Of a stretch of DNA of 64,000 bases, positions 16,679 to 25,464 are shown one piece after another; positions within the stretch are counted from its first letter, which is position 1, and every line of letters starts with the position of its first letter. Origin of the DNA: Microbacterium sp. MYb66. GTDB lineage: Bacteria > Actinomycetota > Actinomycetes > Actinomycetales > Microbacteriaceae. The notes below the pieces were generated by a model. It saw only the letters and a program-made list of their open reading frames with translations, did not search any database and had not been told where the DNA came from. Position numbers and translations under genes: made by a program. The stretch spans positions 62,001 to 126,000 of the forward strand of contig NZ_PCOV01000008.1 in assembly GCF_002979435.1 (NCBI RefSeq), read 5' to 3'.

Positions 16679-18208
16679 TCACGCCGCGGATGCGACGGCT
16701 CCGCCGGGCTGCGGGGTGATCGGGAGGCGCACGGTGAAGGTCGTGTCGCCGGGCTCGCTGTCGACGCTGAGCACGCCGTGGTGCCCCTCGACGATGGCTT
16801 TCGCGATCGCGAGACCCAGACCCGTTCCGCCGGTCTGGCGGGCTCGCGAGCTGTCGCCGCGGGCGAACCGGGCGAAGAGCTCCTCGCGGACGGCGGGGTC
16901 GATGCCGGGGCCGTCGTCGTGCACGCGCAGCACCGCGTCGTCAGCCTCGCGCGCGACGCTGAGCGTGATGGTCGTCCCCGCGGGCGTGTGGGTGCGGGCG
17001 TTCGCGAGCAGGTTCGCGACGACCTGGTGCATCCGACCGGCGTCTCCGACGATGGTCACGGGTTCATCGGGGACCTCGATGTTCCAGTGATGGTCGGCTG
17101 CTGTCGGGCGCGCATCCGAGAGGCCCTCGAGCGCCAGCTGCGCGAGGTCGACCGTGCCGTAGACGAGCTCCTGACCCTCATCGAGCCGGGCGAGCAGCAG
17201 CAGATCCTCGACGAGCCGGGTCATCCGCAGGGACTGCGCCTGGATGCGCTCGAGCGACGTCGTGGTGCTCTCGACGACCTCTGGGCCCTGCACGCCGGAC
17301 GGCGCCTGCCGCAGCGCGCGCAGCGACAGCTCCGAGTACCCGCGGATCGAGGCCAGCGGAGTGCGCAGCTCGTGGCTCGCATCGGCGACGAAGCGGCGCA
17401 TGCGCTCCTCGTTCTTCTGACGCGATGCGAGGGCGGTGTTCACGTGGTCCAGCAGCTTGTTCAGGGAAGCGCCCACGAGACCGGTCTCGGTGCGGGGGTC
17501 GGCTTCGGATGCCGGTACGCGCTCGGTGATGCTCACCTCGCCGCGGTCGAGCTGTTGGTTCGCGACCCTGGTCGCGGTGGTGGCGACCGCACGCAGCGGG
17601 CGCAGGCTCACCCGGATGGTGATCGCCGTCGTCAGGGCGAGCAGGATGAGTCCGCCGATCGTCGCGAGGGCGATCACGGTGAGCAGCTGCGTGAGCTGGT
17701 TCTGGATCTCGTCACGGGGAAGACCGGTGACCACGACGACGCCGTCGTTCGTCGGCAGGGCCATGACCCGATACGAACCGAGGTCGGTGATGGAGACCGT
17801 GGCGACCGACGTGCCGTTCAGCGCTCCGGCGATCTCGGCCAGCTGCGCGCCGCTGAGCGTCTCGAGCGATCCGGTGAGCTCGTCTCCGGAAGTGCTCTTC
17901 GCGACGACCCCGCTGAAGCCGGTCACCGGGCTGGAGACGACGAAGAGCACTCCCACCGGAGGTGCAGGACTGCTCGCGAGCACGTTCTGCGCGGTGGCGG
18001 ACGACGGGGGGAAGGCTTCGGTCAGCCGGACGAGCTGGTGGGCGTTGTTGGCCAGCTTCTGGTCGAGCTGGTCCTCCATCGTCTTGCCCAGCGTCGCACT
18101 GGTGATGACGGCGACGATGATGAGGATCAGGGACACGAACCCGATCACGGCGGTCATCAGCCGTGTCTGCAGGCTCATCGGCCGTCTCATCATCGTCGCA
18201 GAGCTCAC
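16679..18208 (-). CDS. two-component sensor histidine kinase
   Basis: 509 residues. There is an N-terminal membrane segment (about 15-40), an extracytoplasmic sensor of about 140 residues, a second membrane segment (about 185-205) and a HAMP region. The HisKA domain has FVADASHELRTPLASIRGY with phospho-accepting His279. The ATPase domain has an N-box HQVVANLLANARTH, DDGPGIDP and GGTGLGLAIAKA. The layout resembles OmpR-class kinases such as MtrB/TcrY-type. Its GTG overlaps the regulator stop by 4 bases (GTGA). The signal sensed is unknown. Confidence 0.94.
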   Translation of the reverse strand: MSSATMMRRPMSLQTRLMTAVIGFVSLILIIVAVITSATLGKTMEDQLDQKLANNAHQLVRLTEAFPPSSATAQNVLASSPAPPVGVLFVVSSPVTGFSGVVAKSTSGDELTGSLETLSGAQLAEIAGALNGTSVATVSITDLGSYRVMALPTNDGVVVVTGLPRDEIQNQLTQLLTVIALATIGGLILLALTTAITIRVSLRPLRAVATTATRVANQQLDRGEVSITERVPASEADPRTETGLVGASLNKLLDHVNTALASRQKNEERMRRFVADASHELRTPLASIRGYSELSLRALRQAPSGVQGPEVVESTTTSLERIQAQSLRMTRLVEDLLLLARLDEGQELVYGTVDLAQLALEGLSDARPTAADHHWNIEVPDEPVTIVGDAGRMHQVVANLLANARTHTPAGTTITLSVAREADDAVLRVHDDGPGIDPAVREELFARFARGDSSRARQTGGTGLGLAIAKAIVEGHHGVLSVDSEPGDTTFTVRLPITPQPGGAVASAA

Positions 18209-18933
18209 TGCGGGGCCTTGATCATGTAGCCGACGCCGCGGACGGTGTGCAGCAGAGGCGTGCGGCCCGCGTCGATCTTCTTGCGCAGGTACGAGATGTA
18301 GAGCTCGACCACCGACGACTTGCCGCCGAAGTCATAGCTCCAGACGCGGTCGAGGATCTGGGCCTTCGACAGCACCCGACGCTCGTTGCGCATGAGGTAG
18401 CGCAGCAGCTCGAACTCCGTCGCGGTGAGCTCGATCTCGGTGCCGTCGCGGACCACCTCGTGGCTGTCCTCGTTGAGCGTGAGGTCGGCGACGCGCAGGA
18501 TCGACTGCCCGTCGTCGGCGGTCGCGTGGCCGGTGCGGCGGATGATCGCGCGCAGCCGTGCGATCACCTCCTCCAGGCTGAACGGCTTCGTGACGTAGTC
18601 GTCACCGCCGGCGGTCAGGCCCGCCACCCGGTCGCCCACGGCGTCCTTGGCGGTGAGGAAGAGCACCGGCACCAGGTTGCCGGACTCCCGGAGCCGCTTG
18701 AGCACCGACATCCCGTCGAGATCGGGCATCATGATGTCGAGCACCAGGGCGTCCGGCTCGAACTCGCGGGCGACCTGGAGGGCCTCCATTCCGGAGGACG
18801 CGGTGCGCACCTCCCAGCCTTCCATCCGCAGGGCCATGGCGAGCAGGTCGGTGAGCATCTGCTCGTCGTCGACGGCGAGGATGCGCAGGGGGGAGCCGTC
18901 GGGGCGGCGCAGTTCGGGCAGGTCGCTGGTCAT
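18205..18933 (-). CDS. OmpR-family response regulator
   Basis: 242 residues. The receiver domain has acidic pocket VDDE (21-24), phospho-acceptor D66 in LVLDIMMPD, and the FLTAKD Thr/Lys pair. The OmpR/PhoB winged helix follows, with LTATEFELLRYLMRNERRVLSKAQILDRVW and a C-terminal VRGVGYMIK. It is transcribed first, with the kinase overlapping its stop, so the pair is one operon. It resembles TcrA/PrrA-like actinobacterial regulators, but the regulon cannot be inferred. Confidence 0.95.
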   Translation of the reverse strand: MTSDLPELRRPDGSPLRILAVDDEQMLTDLLAMALRMEGWEVRTASSGMEALQVAREFEPDALVLDIMMPDLDGMSVLKRLRESGNLVPVLFLTAKDAVGDRVAGLTAGGDDYVTKPFSLEEVIARLRAIIRRTGHATADDGQSILRVADLTLNEDSHEVVRDGTEIELTATEFELLRYLMRNERRVLSKAQILDRVWSYDFGGKSSVVELYISYLRKKIDAGRTPLLHTVRGVGYMIKAPQ

Positions 18934-18998
18934 GTCCCTATTCTGCGGAATCTCCTATGTGATTTCTATGGAGAGCGCTATGCGTTGCCTGGGAGCGT

Positions 18999-19964
18999 TC
19001 AGACGAGTCGTTCGTCGGGCATGGCCAGGAAGTCGATGCCCTCCTGCAGTGCGAGCCGGTCGGACAGTTCGCCGATGGGTCCTGCGAGATGGCCGGCGGC
19101 CCGGATGCTGAGCCGGCGCGGGCCCGTCAGCGCGTGATAGACCGCGAACTGCCCGCGCGGATCGACGGCGGGGTCGAGCACCGCGGCGCTGACGTGCACC
19201 GGAAGGCGCAGGCGCCGTGCGGAGGTCGCCGCGTCGAAGTAGTCGAGCACCGAACGCGCCTCGGGATGCTGCCGCAGGTGCTCGCGGACCGCCTCGCCGC
19301 TGCCGGTGCAACGCCGGGTGAGACGCACCGTATGGTCTCCGAAACTCGGCACGTCCAGGGACGCGCGGCGGAAGCGACCGTCCCAGGGGAGTGCCATCGC
19401 CCCGATCCCACCGCCGAAACTGCCCCCGCTGAAGTCGAGCGCGCCGGCCGCCGCGGGCACCATGTCGAGGAGGACTGTGGCGGCACGCCAGATGTCCGCG
19501 GCGCTGAAGCGATGCGAGTAGGTGTCGCGACGTGCGATGCCGGCGAGCACGTGCGCCTCCGGAAGCGCGGGGAAGCGGCTGACGGTGCCGGCATGGGTGC
19601 CCGGTGCGACCGGGAAGATCGCGGCGGTGTCGGCCGGCACGCGGTCGAGGTCGGGACCCGTGCGGCCGCCGTAGCCGTGCCCGATGACGAGGCCGCGACG
19701 GACATCCGTGATCGCGTGCGGCACCATCGCGTACGCGGCCGCCTGCTCCTCGGCGGAGGAGTGGAAGCGGATCTCGGCCAGACGGTGCGTCTCGGTCGGG
19801 GGGAGGTCCTGCGTGAACTCCCAGGCGACAGGGCCGGTGCCGAACTCCTCGAAGGTCGCTCGCCAGAAGTCGTCGAAGTCGACGGGCTCCTCGGGCGGTG
19901 GGAGCGGCGTCAGCAGCGCGCTCAGGGAGTACTCGGTCAGCTCCTCGGAAGGAACCGGGGTCAC
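18999..19964 (-). CDS. acetylxylan esterase (AXE1/cephalosporin-C deacetylase) family hydrolase
   Basis: 321 residues, alpha/beta hydrolase fold. An oxyanion region VIGHGYGGRTGPD is followed by the nucleophile elbow DFSGGSFGGGIGAM (Ser within G-G-S-F-G-G), acid candidate in AVLDPAVDPRGQ, and His in IRAAGHLAGP. AXE1 enzymes remove acetyl groups from sugars. The GTG start overlaps the stop of the dehydratase gene by 4 bases (GTGA), so it is coupled to that gene and probably processes the same acetylated sugar or sugar acid. It has no signal peptide, so it acts on an imported substrate. Confidence 0.88.
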   Translation of the reverse strand: MTPVPSEELTEYSLSALLTPLPPPEEPVDFDDFWRATFEEFGTGPVAWEFTQDLPPTETHRLAEIRFHSSAEEQAAAYAMVPHAITDVRRGLVIGHGYGGRTGPDLDRVPADTAAIFPVAPGTHAGTVSRFPALPEAHVLAGIARRDTYSHRFSAADIWRAATVLLDMVPAAAGALDFSGGSFGGGIGAMALPWDGRFRRASLDVPSFGDHTVRLTRRCTGSGEAVREHLRQHPEARSVLDYFDAATSARRLRLPVHVSAAVLDPAVDPRGQFAVYHALTGPRRLSIRAAGHLAGPIGELSDRLALQEGIDFLAMPDERLV

Positions 19965-21118
19965 CGCACGAACTCCCGGATCGCGTCCTCGTCCACGGTC
20001 ACACCCAGGCCGGGGCCGGTCGGCACGACGAATCCGCCGTCGGCGCGGACCTCGAGCGGGCTCGTGAGGAGGCGGTTGGCGACGGGCAGCGTGAACGGCT
20101 GGTACTCGAAGGCGAGGAGTGACGCGGAGCTCGCGGCGACGTGCACACCGGCAGCCATCGCGATGCCGAAGGCGGCGGAGTGGTGCGGGGCGACCTGCAC
20201 GTGGAACGCGTCCGCGACCGCCGCGATCGCGAGGCCCTCGGTGATGCCGGTGCGGCCGATGTCGGGCTGGGTGAGGCCCACCGCGCGGCGGGTGAGCCAG
20301 TCCGTGAACTCGAAGCGGCTGCGCATGGCCTCGCCGATCGCGATCGGGGTGGCGAGGGCGGCGGCGAGGTCGCGGTGGCCCTCGACGTCTTCCGGGGCCA
20401 GGGGCGCCTCGAAGAACCACGCCTTGCGGTCGTCCAGCTCCCGCCCGAGCGCCCGGGCCTCGCCGAGGCGGTAGGTCCAGTGCGCATCGAGCGCCACGTC
20501 GAGGTCGGGGTGCACACCGCGGACGGCATCGTAGGTCGCGAGGTCGGTCCGGATGTCGACGCCGAGATGCAGCTTGATGCGGCGCACACCGCCCTCGACG
20601 AGTTCTGCGGCCTTCTCCGCACGCTCGACGTCGTCGATGCCGCGGATGCCGGAGACATAGGTGGGCAGCACCTCGTGGAAGCGGCCGCCGGCGAGCTCGG
20701 AGACCGAGAGCCCGGTGGCGTGGCCCCAGAGGTCCCAGAGCGCGATGTCGACGGCGGCCATCGCGTCGGCCTGGTGGCCGGTGAGGTGCCCGCGCTCGCG
20801 CATCGACTCGGTCATCCGATGCCACAGGGTGCGCACGGAGCGCGGATCCTCGCCCACGATGAGCGGCGTGAGCAGGTTGTCGACGATCGCCGCGGCGACG
20901 ACGGGGGCGACCGGGGCCAGCGCCTCGCCCCAGCCGACGAGTCCTTCGTCGGTCTCGACCTTCACGAGCAGGGTCTCGTAGCCGGGGGAGTACAGGCTCC
21001 GCCACGGCGGACGGATCACGTAGCCGCGGTGGTCGACGGCCGTGTCGCCCGCGTAGGAGTTGTTCGCATCCTCCTTCGAGAGGTAGAGCGGGAAGGTCTG
21101 GACGCGCGTGATCTTCAC
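19961..21118 (-). CDS. enolase-superfamily (mandelate racemase/muconate lactonizing) sugar-acid dehydratase
   Basis: 385 residues. An N-terminal capping domain leads to a TIM barrel with the K-x-H pair RRIKLHLGVD, metal ligands in ALDAHWTY, WFEAPL and IAIGEAM, the Asp of QPDIGRTG and the His of VAPHHSAA (His-Asp dyad). This resembles acid-sugar dehydratases of the MR subgroup, which convert aldonates to 2-keto-3-deoxy acids. The start is put at GTG 21118, because GGAG lies 6 bases upstream; the ATG 18 bases earlier has no SD. The substrate sugar acid is unknown. It lies between iclR and the esterase gene. Confidence 0.85.
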   Translation of the reverse strand: MKITRVQTFPLYLSKEDANNSYAGDTAVDHRGYVIRPPWRSLYSPGYETLLVKVETDEGLVGWGEALAPVAPVVAAAIVDNLLTPLIVGEDPRSVRTLWHRMTESMRERGHLTGHQADAMAAVDIALWDLWGHATGLSVSELAGGRFHEVLPTYVSGIRGIDDVERAEKAAELVEGGVRRIKLHLGVDIRTDLATYDAVRGVHPDLDVALDAHWTYRLGEARALGRELDDRKAWFFEAPLAPEDVEGHRDLAAALATPIAIGEAMRSRFEFTDWLTRRAVGLTQPDIGRTGITEGLAIAAVADAFHVQVAPHHSAAFGIAMAAGVHVAASSASLLAFEYQPFTLPVANRLLTSPLEVRADGGFVVPTGPGLGVTVDEDAIREFVR

Positions 21119-21181
21119 AGGGGTCTCCAAAGACATCGATGGTCGAGCGGCCGGCGGCGTGTGCCGCGGTCGGGATCAGGA

Positions 21182-21201
21182 GGCCGCGTCGCTTCGCGGC
21201 C
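21182..21201 (-). terminator. short hairpin between iclR and dehydratase gene
   Basis: 7-base GC-only arms GGCCGCG/CGCGGCC with a 6-base loop, 5 bases beyond the iclR stop on the minus strand and without a T run. It could lower read-through from iclR into the catabolic genes. It is too short to be certain. Confidence 0.4.
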
Positions 21202-21205
21202 GGGG

Positions 21206-22009
21206 TCAGAGTGCGGCGAATGCCGATGCGGTGCGGGAGGGGCTGTAACCGAGGGCGACGGAGATCTCGTCGGCAGCCTCGATCAGCTGCAGTGCGAGCT
21301 CCTGGTGGGGTTCGTGCAGATCCAGCACCGACAGCGGGCCGCTGGCCGAGAGGCCGGCGATGATCTCACCCGCGCGGTTGCGGATCGGGGCGGCGATGCA
21401 GGCGCGACCGAACGCGAGCTCCTCGATCTCGGTGGCGTAGCCGCGGCTCCGCGTCTCGTCGAGCGCGACCTGCATGGCGTCGCGGTCGACGATGGTGTGC
21501 GGGGTGAAGCGCTGAGGCGTCTGCGCGAAATACTCGTCGACCTGCTCGTCGGACATGCCGGACAGCAGAGCCTTGCCGAGGCCGGTGGCGTGCAGCGGGC
21601 CGGTGCGCCCCGCCATCGCGAACGACTTCGGAGCCAGCGCACCCTCGAAGTTGCAGAGGTAGGTGAAGGTGAAGCCGCTGAGCTCGGCGACGTTCACCCC
21701 GATCTCGATCTTGCGGGCGAGGTTCTGCGCGATCTGGCGGGAGGCGCGGAAGATCGGGGAGCCGTTGATGGCGATCGTGCCGAGCGACACCGCCGCCGGG
21801 CCGAGGCGATAGAGCCCGGTGCGTGCGTCCTGCACGACGAACTTCATCCGATCGAGAGCCGACATCATGCGCGAGACCGTGGACTGGCCGAGGCCGGTCA
21901 AGGTGCAGAGCTCAGAGACCCTCAGCTCACCGGATTCCTCGGTGAAGCAGGCGAGCAACGACATCGCCCGTTCGACGGTCTGCGTGCCGCCCACCGATTC
22001 CGATGCCAT
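21206..22009 (-). CDS. IclR family transcriptional regulator
   Basis: 267 residues. The N-terminal winged helix has VERAMSLLACFTEESGELRV, LTGLGQSTVSRMMSAL and LYRLGPAA. The C-terminal effector domain starts near residue 85 and includes GKALLSGMSDEQV and the ligand-pocket region GRACIAAPIRN. It would control the surrounding sugar-acid genes. SD GGAGGAG lies 5 bases before the ATG. It is divergent from the ABC importer operon across a 229-base region that contains its promoter and operator-like repeats. Confidence 0.93.
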   Translation of the reverse strand: MASESVGGTQTVERAMSLLACFTEESGELRVSELCTLTGLGQSTVSRMMSALDRMKFVVQDARTGLYRLGPAAVSLGTIAINGSPIFRASRQIAQNLARKIEIGVNVAELSGFTFTYLCNFEGALAPKSFAMAGRTGPLHATGLGKALLSGMSDEQVDEYFAQTPQRFTPHTIVDRDAMQVALDETRSRGYATEIEELAFGRACIAAPIRNRAGEIIAGLSASGPLSVLDLHEPHQELALQLIEAADEISVALGYSPSRTASAFAAL

Positions 22010-22073
22010 GGGGACTCCTCCTCAGTACTGTCGCCGCTTCCGCGACGTCCGCAGCTGGTCGCTGCTGCCAGTC

Positions 22074-22102
22074 ATCCTATTGAGAGAAATGGCTTCAAGC
22101 AA
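22074..22102 (-). promoter_or_regulatory. promoter of the sugar-acid iclR gene
   Basis: On the minus strand: -35 TTGCTT (22102-22097), 17-base spacer, -10 TAGGAT (22079-22074). The predicted start of transcription is about 60 bases before the ATG at 22009. The inverted repeat beginning at 22103 abuts the -35, consistent with autoregulation. Confidence 0.6.
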
Positions 22103-22154
22103 CACAAATGTGGGTGTCTTATGCATTTTGTGGATTTCGCATCCGCATTGTGGT
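22103..22154. promoter_or_regulatory. operator-like repeats between iclR and ABC importer genes
   Basis: Contains the inverted pair CACAAATG (22103-22110) and CATTTTGTG (22124-22132), then a nearby repeat GCATTGTGG. The segment TTATGCATTTTGTG (22119-22132) recurs with one change at 27147-27160 in the other regulatory gap of this cluster. Probable IclR binding region; it lies upstream of the importer genes. Confidence 0.55.
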
Positions 22155-22238
22155 TAACTGGCCGCACGTCGACGTCGACGACTGTGACGACGACGCGCAG
22201 GGCCCCACCGGGGTCGTCTCTACTGGAAAGTGACTGCA

Positions 22239-23177
22239 ATGCAACAAGCCATACTCGAGCGGCCCCCGACGAGTGAGAAGCAGGCCGTCGAGCCACGCTC
22301 CGGGCGACGCTCCACGTTGGGCGCGAAGGATCGCACCTTCGGTTTCATGATCGCACTTCCCGCGGTCCTCCTGTTCCTCGTGATCGCGATCTTCCCCCTC
22401 GTGTCGAGCATCTTCACGAGCCTTTTCGACCAATCGCTCCTACGCCCCGATCGCACGTTCGTCGGTCTGGACAACTATGCGGCCGTCTGGGAGGAGTTCT
22501 TCGCCCGGCTCGGCACGACCCTCGTGTTCGCGTCGCTCTCCACGGTCTTCCCCCTCGTGCTGGGCGTGGCACTCGCCCTGCTGCTGAACGCCCGCATGCG
22601 CGGACGCAACATCCTGCGCGGGGCCCTCATGCTGCCGTGGCTGCTCCCCGGAGTTGTCGTCTCCTTCCTCTGGGCGTGGATCTTCAACGACAGCTACGGC
22701 GTCGTCAACCACGTGCTCTCGGTCTTCGGCCTGCCTGAGGTCAGCATGCTCGGCACTCCGACCGGCGCGATGGCCGCGGTGGTCATCGCCAAGACCTGGC
22801 ACTCCTTCCCGTGGATCATGGTCGTCGCGCTCGCGGTGCTCCAGACCCTCCCGAGCGAGCAGATCGAGGCGGCCACGATCGACGGTGCGACGCGCTCACA
22901 GCGGTTCCGCCACATCTCCCTGCCCCACATCGCCGGCCCCGTCACCCTCGTCGCGGTGCTGGAGTTCATCTACAACTTCGGCAACTTCGACACGATCTTC
23001 GTCATGACCGGTGGTGGACCCGGCAACTCGACCACGACGCTCGCGGTCAGCCTCTACGACCTCGCCTTCGGCAGCTACGAGCTCGGCAAGGCCTCCGCCA
23101 TGGGCACGCTCTGGCTCGTCCTGCTCGCGATCATCACGACCGGATACCTGTTCCTCAACCGACGGCTGGAGAAGTGA
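22239..23177 (+). CDS. carbohydrate ABC transporter permease (MalF-type)
   Basis: 312 residues. A hydrophilic N-terminus is followed by six membrane segments and the EAA loop QIEAATIDGATRSQRFRHI near 210-230, as in CUT1 sugar permeases of the MalF/UgpA type. The ATG at 22239 has GGAAAG 8 bases upstream; a GTG three codons earlier lies within that SD. It overlaps the next permease by one base. Substrate is probably a sugar acid or oligosaccharide handled by the flanking catabolic genes. Confidence 0.92.
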   Translation: MQQAILERPPTSEKQAVEPRSGRRSTLGAKDRTFGFMIALPAVLLFLVIAIFPLVSSIFTSLFDQSLLRPDRTFVGLDNYAAVWEEFFARLGTTLVFASLSTVFPLVLGVALALLLNARMRGRNILRGALMLPWLLPGVVVSFLWAWIFNDSYGVVNHVLSVFGLPEVSMLGTPTGAMAAVVIAKTWHSFPWIMVVALAVLQTLPSEQIEAATIDGATRSQRFRHISLPHIAGPVTLVAVLEFIYNFGNFDTIFVMTGGGPGNSTTTLAVSLYDLAFGSYELGKASAMGTLWLVLLAIITTGYLFLNRRLEK

Positions 23178-24034
23178 TGCGCCGTAGTCGCGATGTGGGG
23201 GAGTCGATCATCCGCCCCCACCTGTCCATCCCGGGGCGCGTCCTTCTCCTGCTGCTGGCGCTGTTCGGCCTGCTGCCGGTCTACTGGCTCACAGCGACCG
23301 CGTTCACGAAGAAGGAGGACGTGTTCTCCCTGGACCGTCCGTTCTTCCCGGTCGATCCGACGTTCGAGAACTTCATCGGCTTCTTCCAGAACGACCTTCT
23401 GCTGAAGAACCTCATGAACAGCATCATCGTCTCCACCGGCACTGCGCTGCTCGCGGTCCTGGTCGGCGGGCTGATGGCGTACTCGCTGTCGAAGTTCCGC
23501 TACCGCGGGCGCAACGCCGTCATGTTCATGTTCCTCATCGGCCAGCTGATCCCCGGCGCTCTGCTGCTCATCTCGCTGTACCTGATGCTGAGCTCGGCCG
23601 GGTTGCTGTACACCTACACGGCGCTGATCATCTCGTTCACGACGTTCACGCTGCCGCTCGCGGTCTTCCTGTTGAAGGGCATCATCGACGCGCTTCCGGA
23701 TGACATCCTCGAGGCGGCGAAGGTCGACGGTCTCTCGCGGACGGGGACGATGTTCCGCATCGTGTTCCCGCTCGTCGTCCCCGGTCTCATCACCGCGGGG
23801 ATGTTCGCCTTCATGCGCGGCTGGAGCGACCTGCTCTTCGCCCTCACGCTCGCCGGCCCCGACAAGCAGACGCTGCCGGCAGGTCTGACCCAGGCGTTCA
23901 TCCGCGAAGGCACGGCGGACTGGCCGGCGCTCATGGCGGCGTCCCTCATCACCTCGCTGCCGCTCGTCATCATCTTCATCCTCCTGCAGCGCTACTTCGT
24001 CTCCGGCCTCGCCGCCGGAGCGGTCAAGGGGTAG
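23177..24034 (+). CDS. carbohydrate ABC transporter permease (MalG-type)
   Basis: 285 residues, six membrane segments, EAA loop DILEAAKVDGLSRTGTMF near 185-202. It pairs with the upstream permease to form a CUT1 importer. The start overlaps the previous stop (TGATG). No ATPase gene is present in the cluster, so the system must use a shared MsmK/MsiK-like ATPase encoded elsewhere, which is common for actinobacterial CUT1 importers. Confidence 0.92.
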   Translation: MRRSRDVGESIIRPHLSIPGRVLLLLLALFGLLPVYWLTATAFTKKEDVFSLDRPFFPVDPTFENFIGFFQNDLLLKNLMNSIIVSTGTALLAVLVGGLMAYSLSKFRYRGRNAVMFMFLIGQLIPGALLLISLYLMLSSAGLLYTYTALIISFTTFTLPLAVFLLKGIIDALPDDILEAAKVDGLSRTGTMFRIVFPLVVPGLITAGMFAFMRGWSDLLFALTLAGPDKQTLPAGLTQAFIREGTADWPALMAASLITSLPLVIIFILLQRYFVSGLAAGAVKG

Positions 24035-24083
24035 CCATGCGTCACCGAACAGCTGGACCCCATCACCTCGAAGGAGCAGTCTC

Positions 24084-25397
24084 ATGACCATCTCGAACTC
24101 GCAGCTGAGCCGCAGAGCCTTCCTCGGAGGCGGAACCATCCTGGCCGCGTTCGGCGCGCTCACGCTCGCCGGCTGCGCGACACCTGCCGCTCCCGGCACC
24201 GGCGCCGGCGCCACGGCCGCCGCCGGCACGAAGGCCGAGACCATCAACTTCTACGGCAACTCGCTCGGCGAGGAGGCCCTGAAGTCGGCGTGGCAGGGCA
24301 TCCTCGACGGCTTCTCGAAGAAGGAAGGGGTCAAGGTCGCCCCGGTGATCTACCCCTACGATCAGGCGGCGACGCAGCTCGCGCTGACCGGTCGCTCCGG
24401 CAACCTCATGGGCGTCGGGCAGTCGGGCGGCTGGCAGGTGCTCACGCCGATGAACGTGCTGGCCGACCTCAGCGATCTGGCGAAGGGCCTGGGCATCCCG
24501 CAGGGCGTGCTCGATTCGTACACCATGGACGGCAAGCTGCTGGTGCTGCCGCTGACGGCCGCCGGCATCGGCATCATCACCAACGGCGAGATCGCGAAGA
24601 GCGTCGGGATCAAGTCGGGCATGACGGTGGAGCAGTTCGCCACGGCGCTCGAGAAGATCAAGAAGCAGGACTCGTCGCTGATCCCGTACGCCGCGGTCAC
24701 CAAGAACCCGGACCTCAAGGACGCCGTGCCGTGGATGTGGGGCTTCGGCAGCGATGTCGTCACCGACGACCTGAAGTGCACCCTGGGCGACGCGGAGAGC
24801 GTCAAGGCCGTCACCTGGTACAAGTCCCTGCAGGACCAGGGCCTGACGCAGACGAACGTCGCCCGCAGCGACGCCCGCATCCTGTTCGCGAGTGGCCGGG
24901 CGGCCCTCTACGACGACGCCCCGCTCGCCTCGACCTTCGTCAAGACGAACGGCGCCGCGCAGGACATCATCGACAACATCGGAGCCATCTCGCGACCGAC
25001 GGCCGGGGGCAAGGACTCCTTCAACCGGGCCTGGGGCAGCGGCGTGTTCGCGACCGCGGGCGAGGGCGAGCTCACGAGCCGCGACTTCATCCTCTACGCG
25101 GCGACGAATGTCGAAGCGGCGACGGCGCTCTACGAGAACTCCGCGGTGGCTCCTGCCGCCAAGAGCGTCGCCGACAAGATCCCGGCCCTCGCGGCCGACA
25201 AGTTCCAGGGTGCGTTCCGTACCGAGGTCTCGGAGCATGCTCGCGGGGCCGCCTGGGATCGCGTCGCCGTGACGGCCCAGATCGACGCCGCCATCGGCGC
25301 CGGGGTCGCGACGATCCTCGCCGGTCAGGTCGAGGTGCAGGCCGGCCTCAACGCGCTGAAGAAGGAAGTCCAGGGCCTGCTCGACGCCAACTCCTGA
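24084..25397 (+). CDS. extracellular sugar-binding lipoprotein of ABC importer
   Basis: 437 residues. A twin-arginine motif (SRRAFLGGG, Arg10-Arg11) precedes a hydrophobic stretch and the lipobox LAGC with Cys31, suggesting Tat export followed by lipidation. The rest is a family 1 solute-binding fold: TINFYGNSLGEEALKSAWQ near the N-terminus, with INKP-like ligand loops not certain. It delivers substrate to the two permeases just upstream (49-base gap, SD AAGGAG). A strong hairpin follows the stop. Confidence 0.9.
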   Translation: MTISNSQLSRRAFLGGGTILAAFGALTLAGCATPAAPGTGAGATAAAGTKAETINFYGNSLGEEALKSAWQGILDGFSKKEGVKVAPVIYPYDQAATQLALTGRSGNLMGVGQSGGWQVLTPMNVLADLSDLAKGLGIPQGVLDSYTMDGKLLVLPLTAAGIGIITNGEIAKSVGIKSGMTVEQFATALEKIKKQDSSLIPYAAVTKNPDLKDAVPWMWGFGSDVVTDDLKCTLGDAESVKAVTWYKSLQDQGLTQTNVARSDARILFASGRAALYDDAPLASTFVKTNGAAQDIIDNIGAISRPTAGGKDSFNRAWGSGVFATAGEGELTSRDFILYAATNVEAATALYENSAVAPAAKSVADKIPALAADKFQGAFRTEVSEHARGAAWDRVAVTAQIDAAIGAGVATILAGQVEVQAGLNALKKEVQGLLDANS

Positions 25398-25410
25398 GCT
25401 CCCGCACGAA

Positions 25411-25443
25411 GAAGGCCGCGTCCCGAAAAGGGACGCGGCCTTC
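25411..25443. terminator. intrinsic terminator between convergent operons
   Basis: Perfect 14-base arms (25411-25424 and 25430-25443) with a GAAAA loop, located after the binding-protein gene and before the convergent dehydrogenase gene. It can serve both strands, though T runs are short. Confidence 0.85.
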
Positions 25444-25464
25444 GTCGTCGTCGGGGCGGCGGGC

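Noticed and set aside
18999-21005. Single 668-codon minus-strand frame covering the esterase
   Set aside because: Only the last 321 codons match the esterase family; the rest is an out-of-frame reading of the dehydratase gene.
20141-22276. 711-codon open frame opposite the dehydratase and iclR genes
   Set aside because: Antisense to two recognised genes, low-complexity Arg/Gly/Glu/Asp composition, no family motif; such shadow frames are expected at this GC content.
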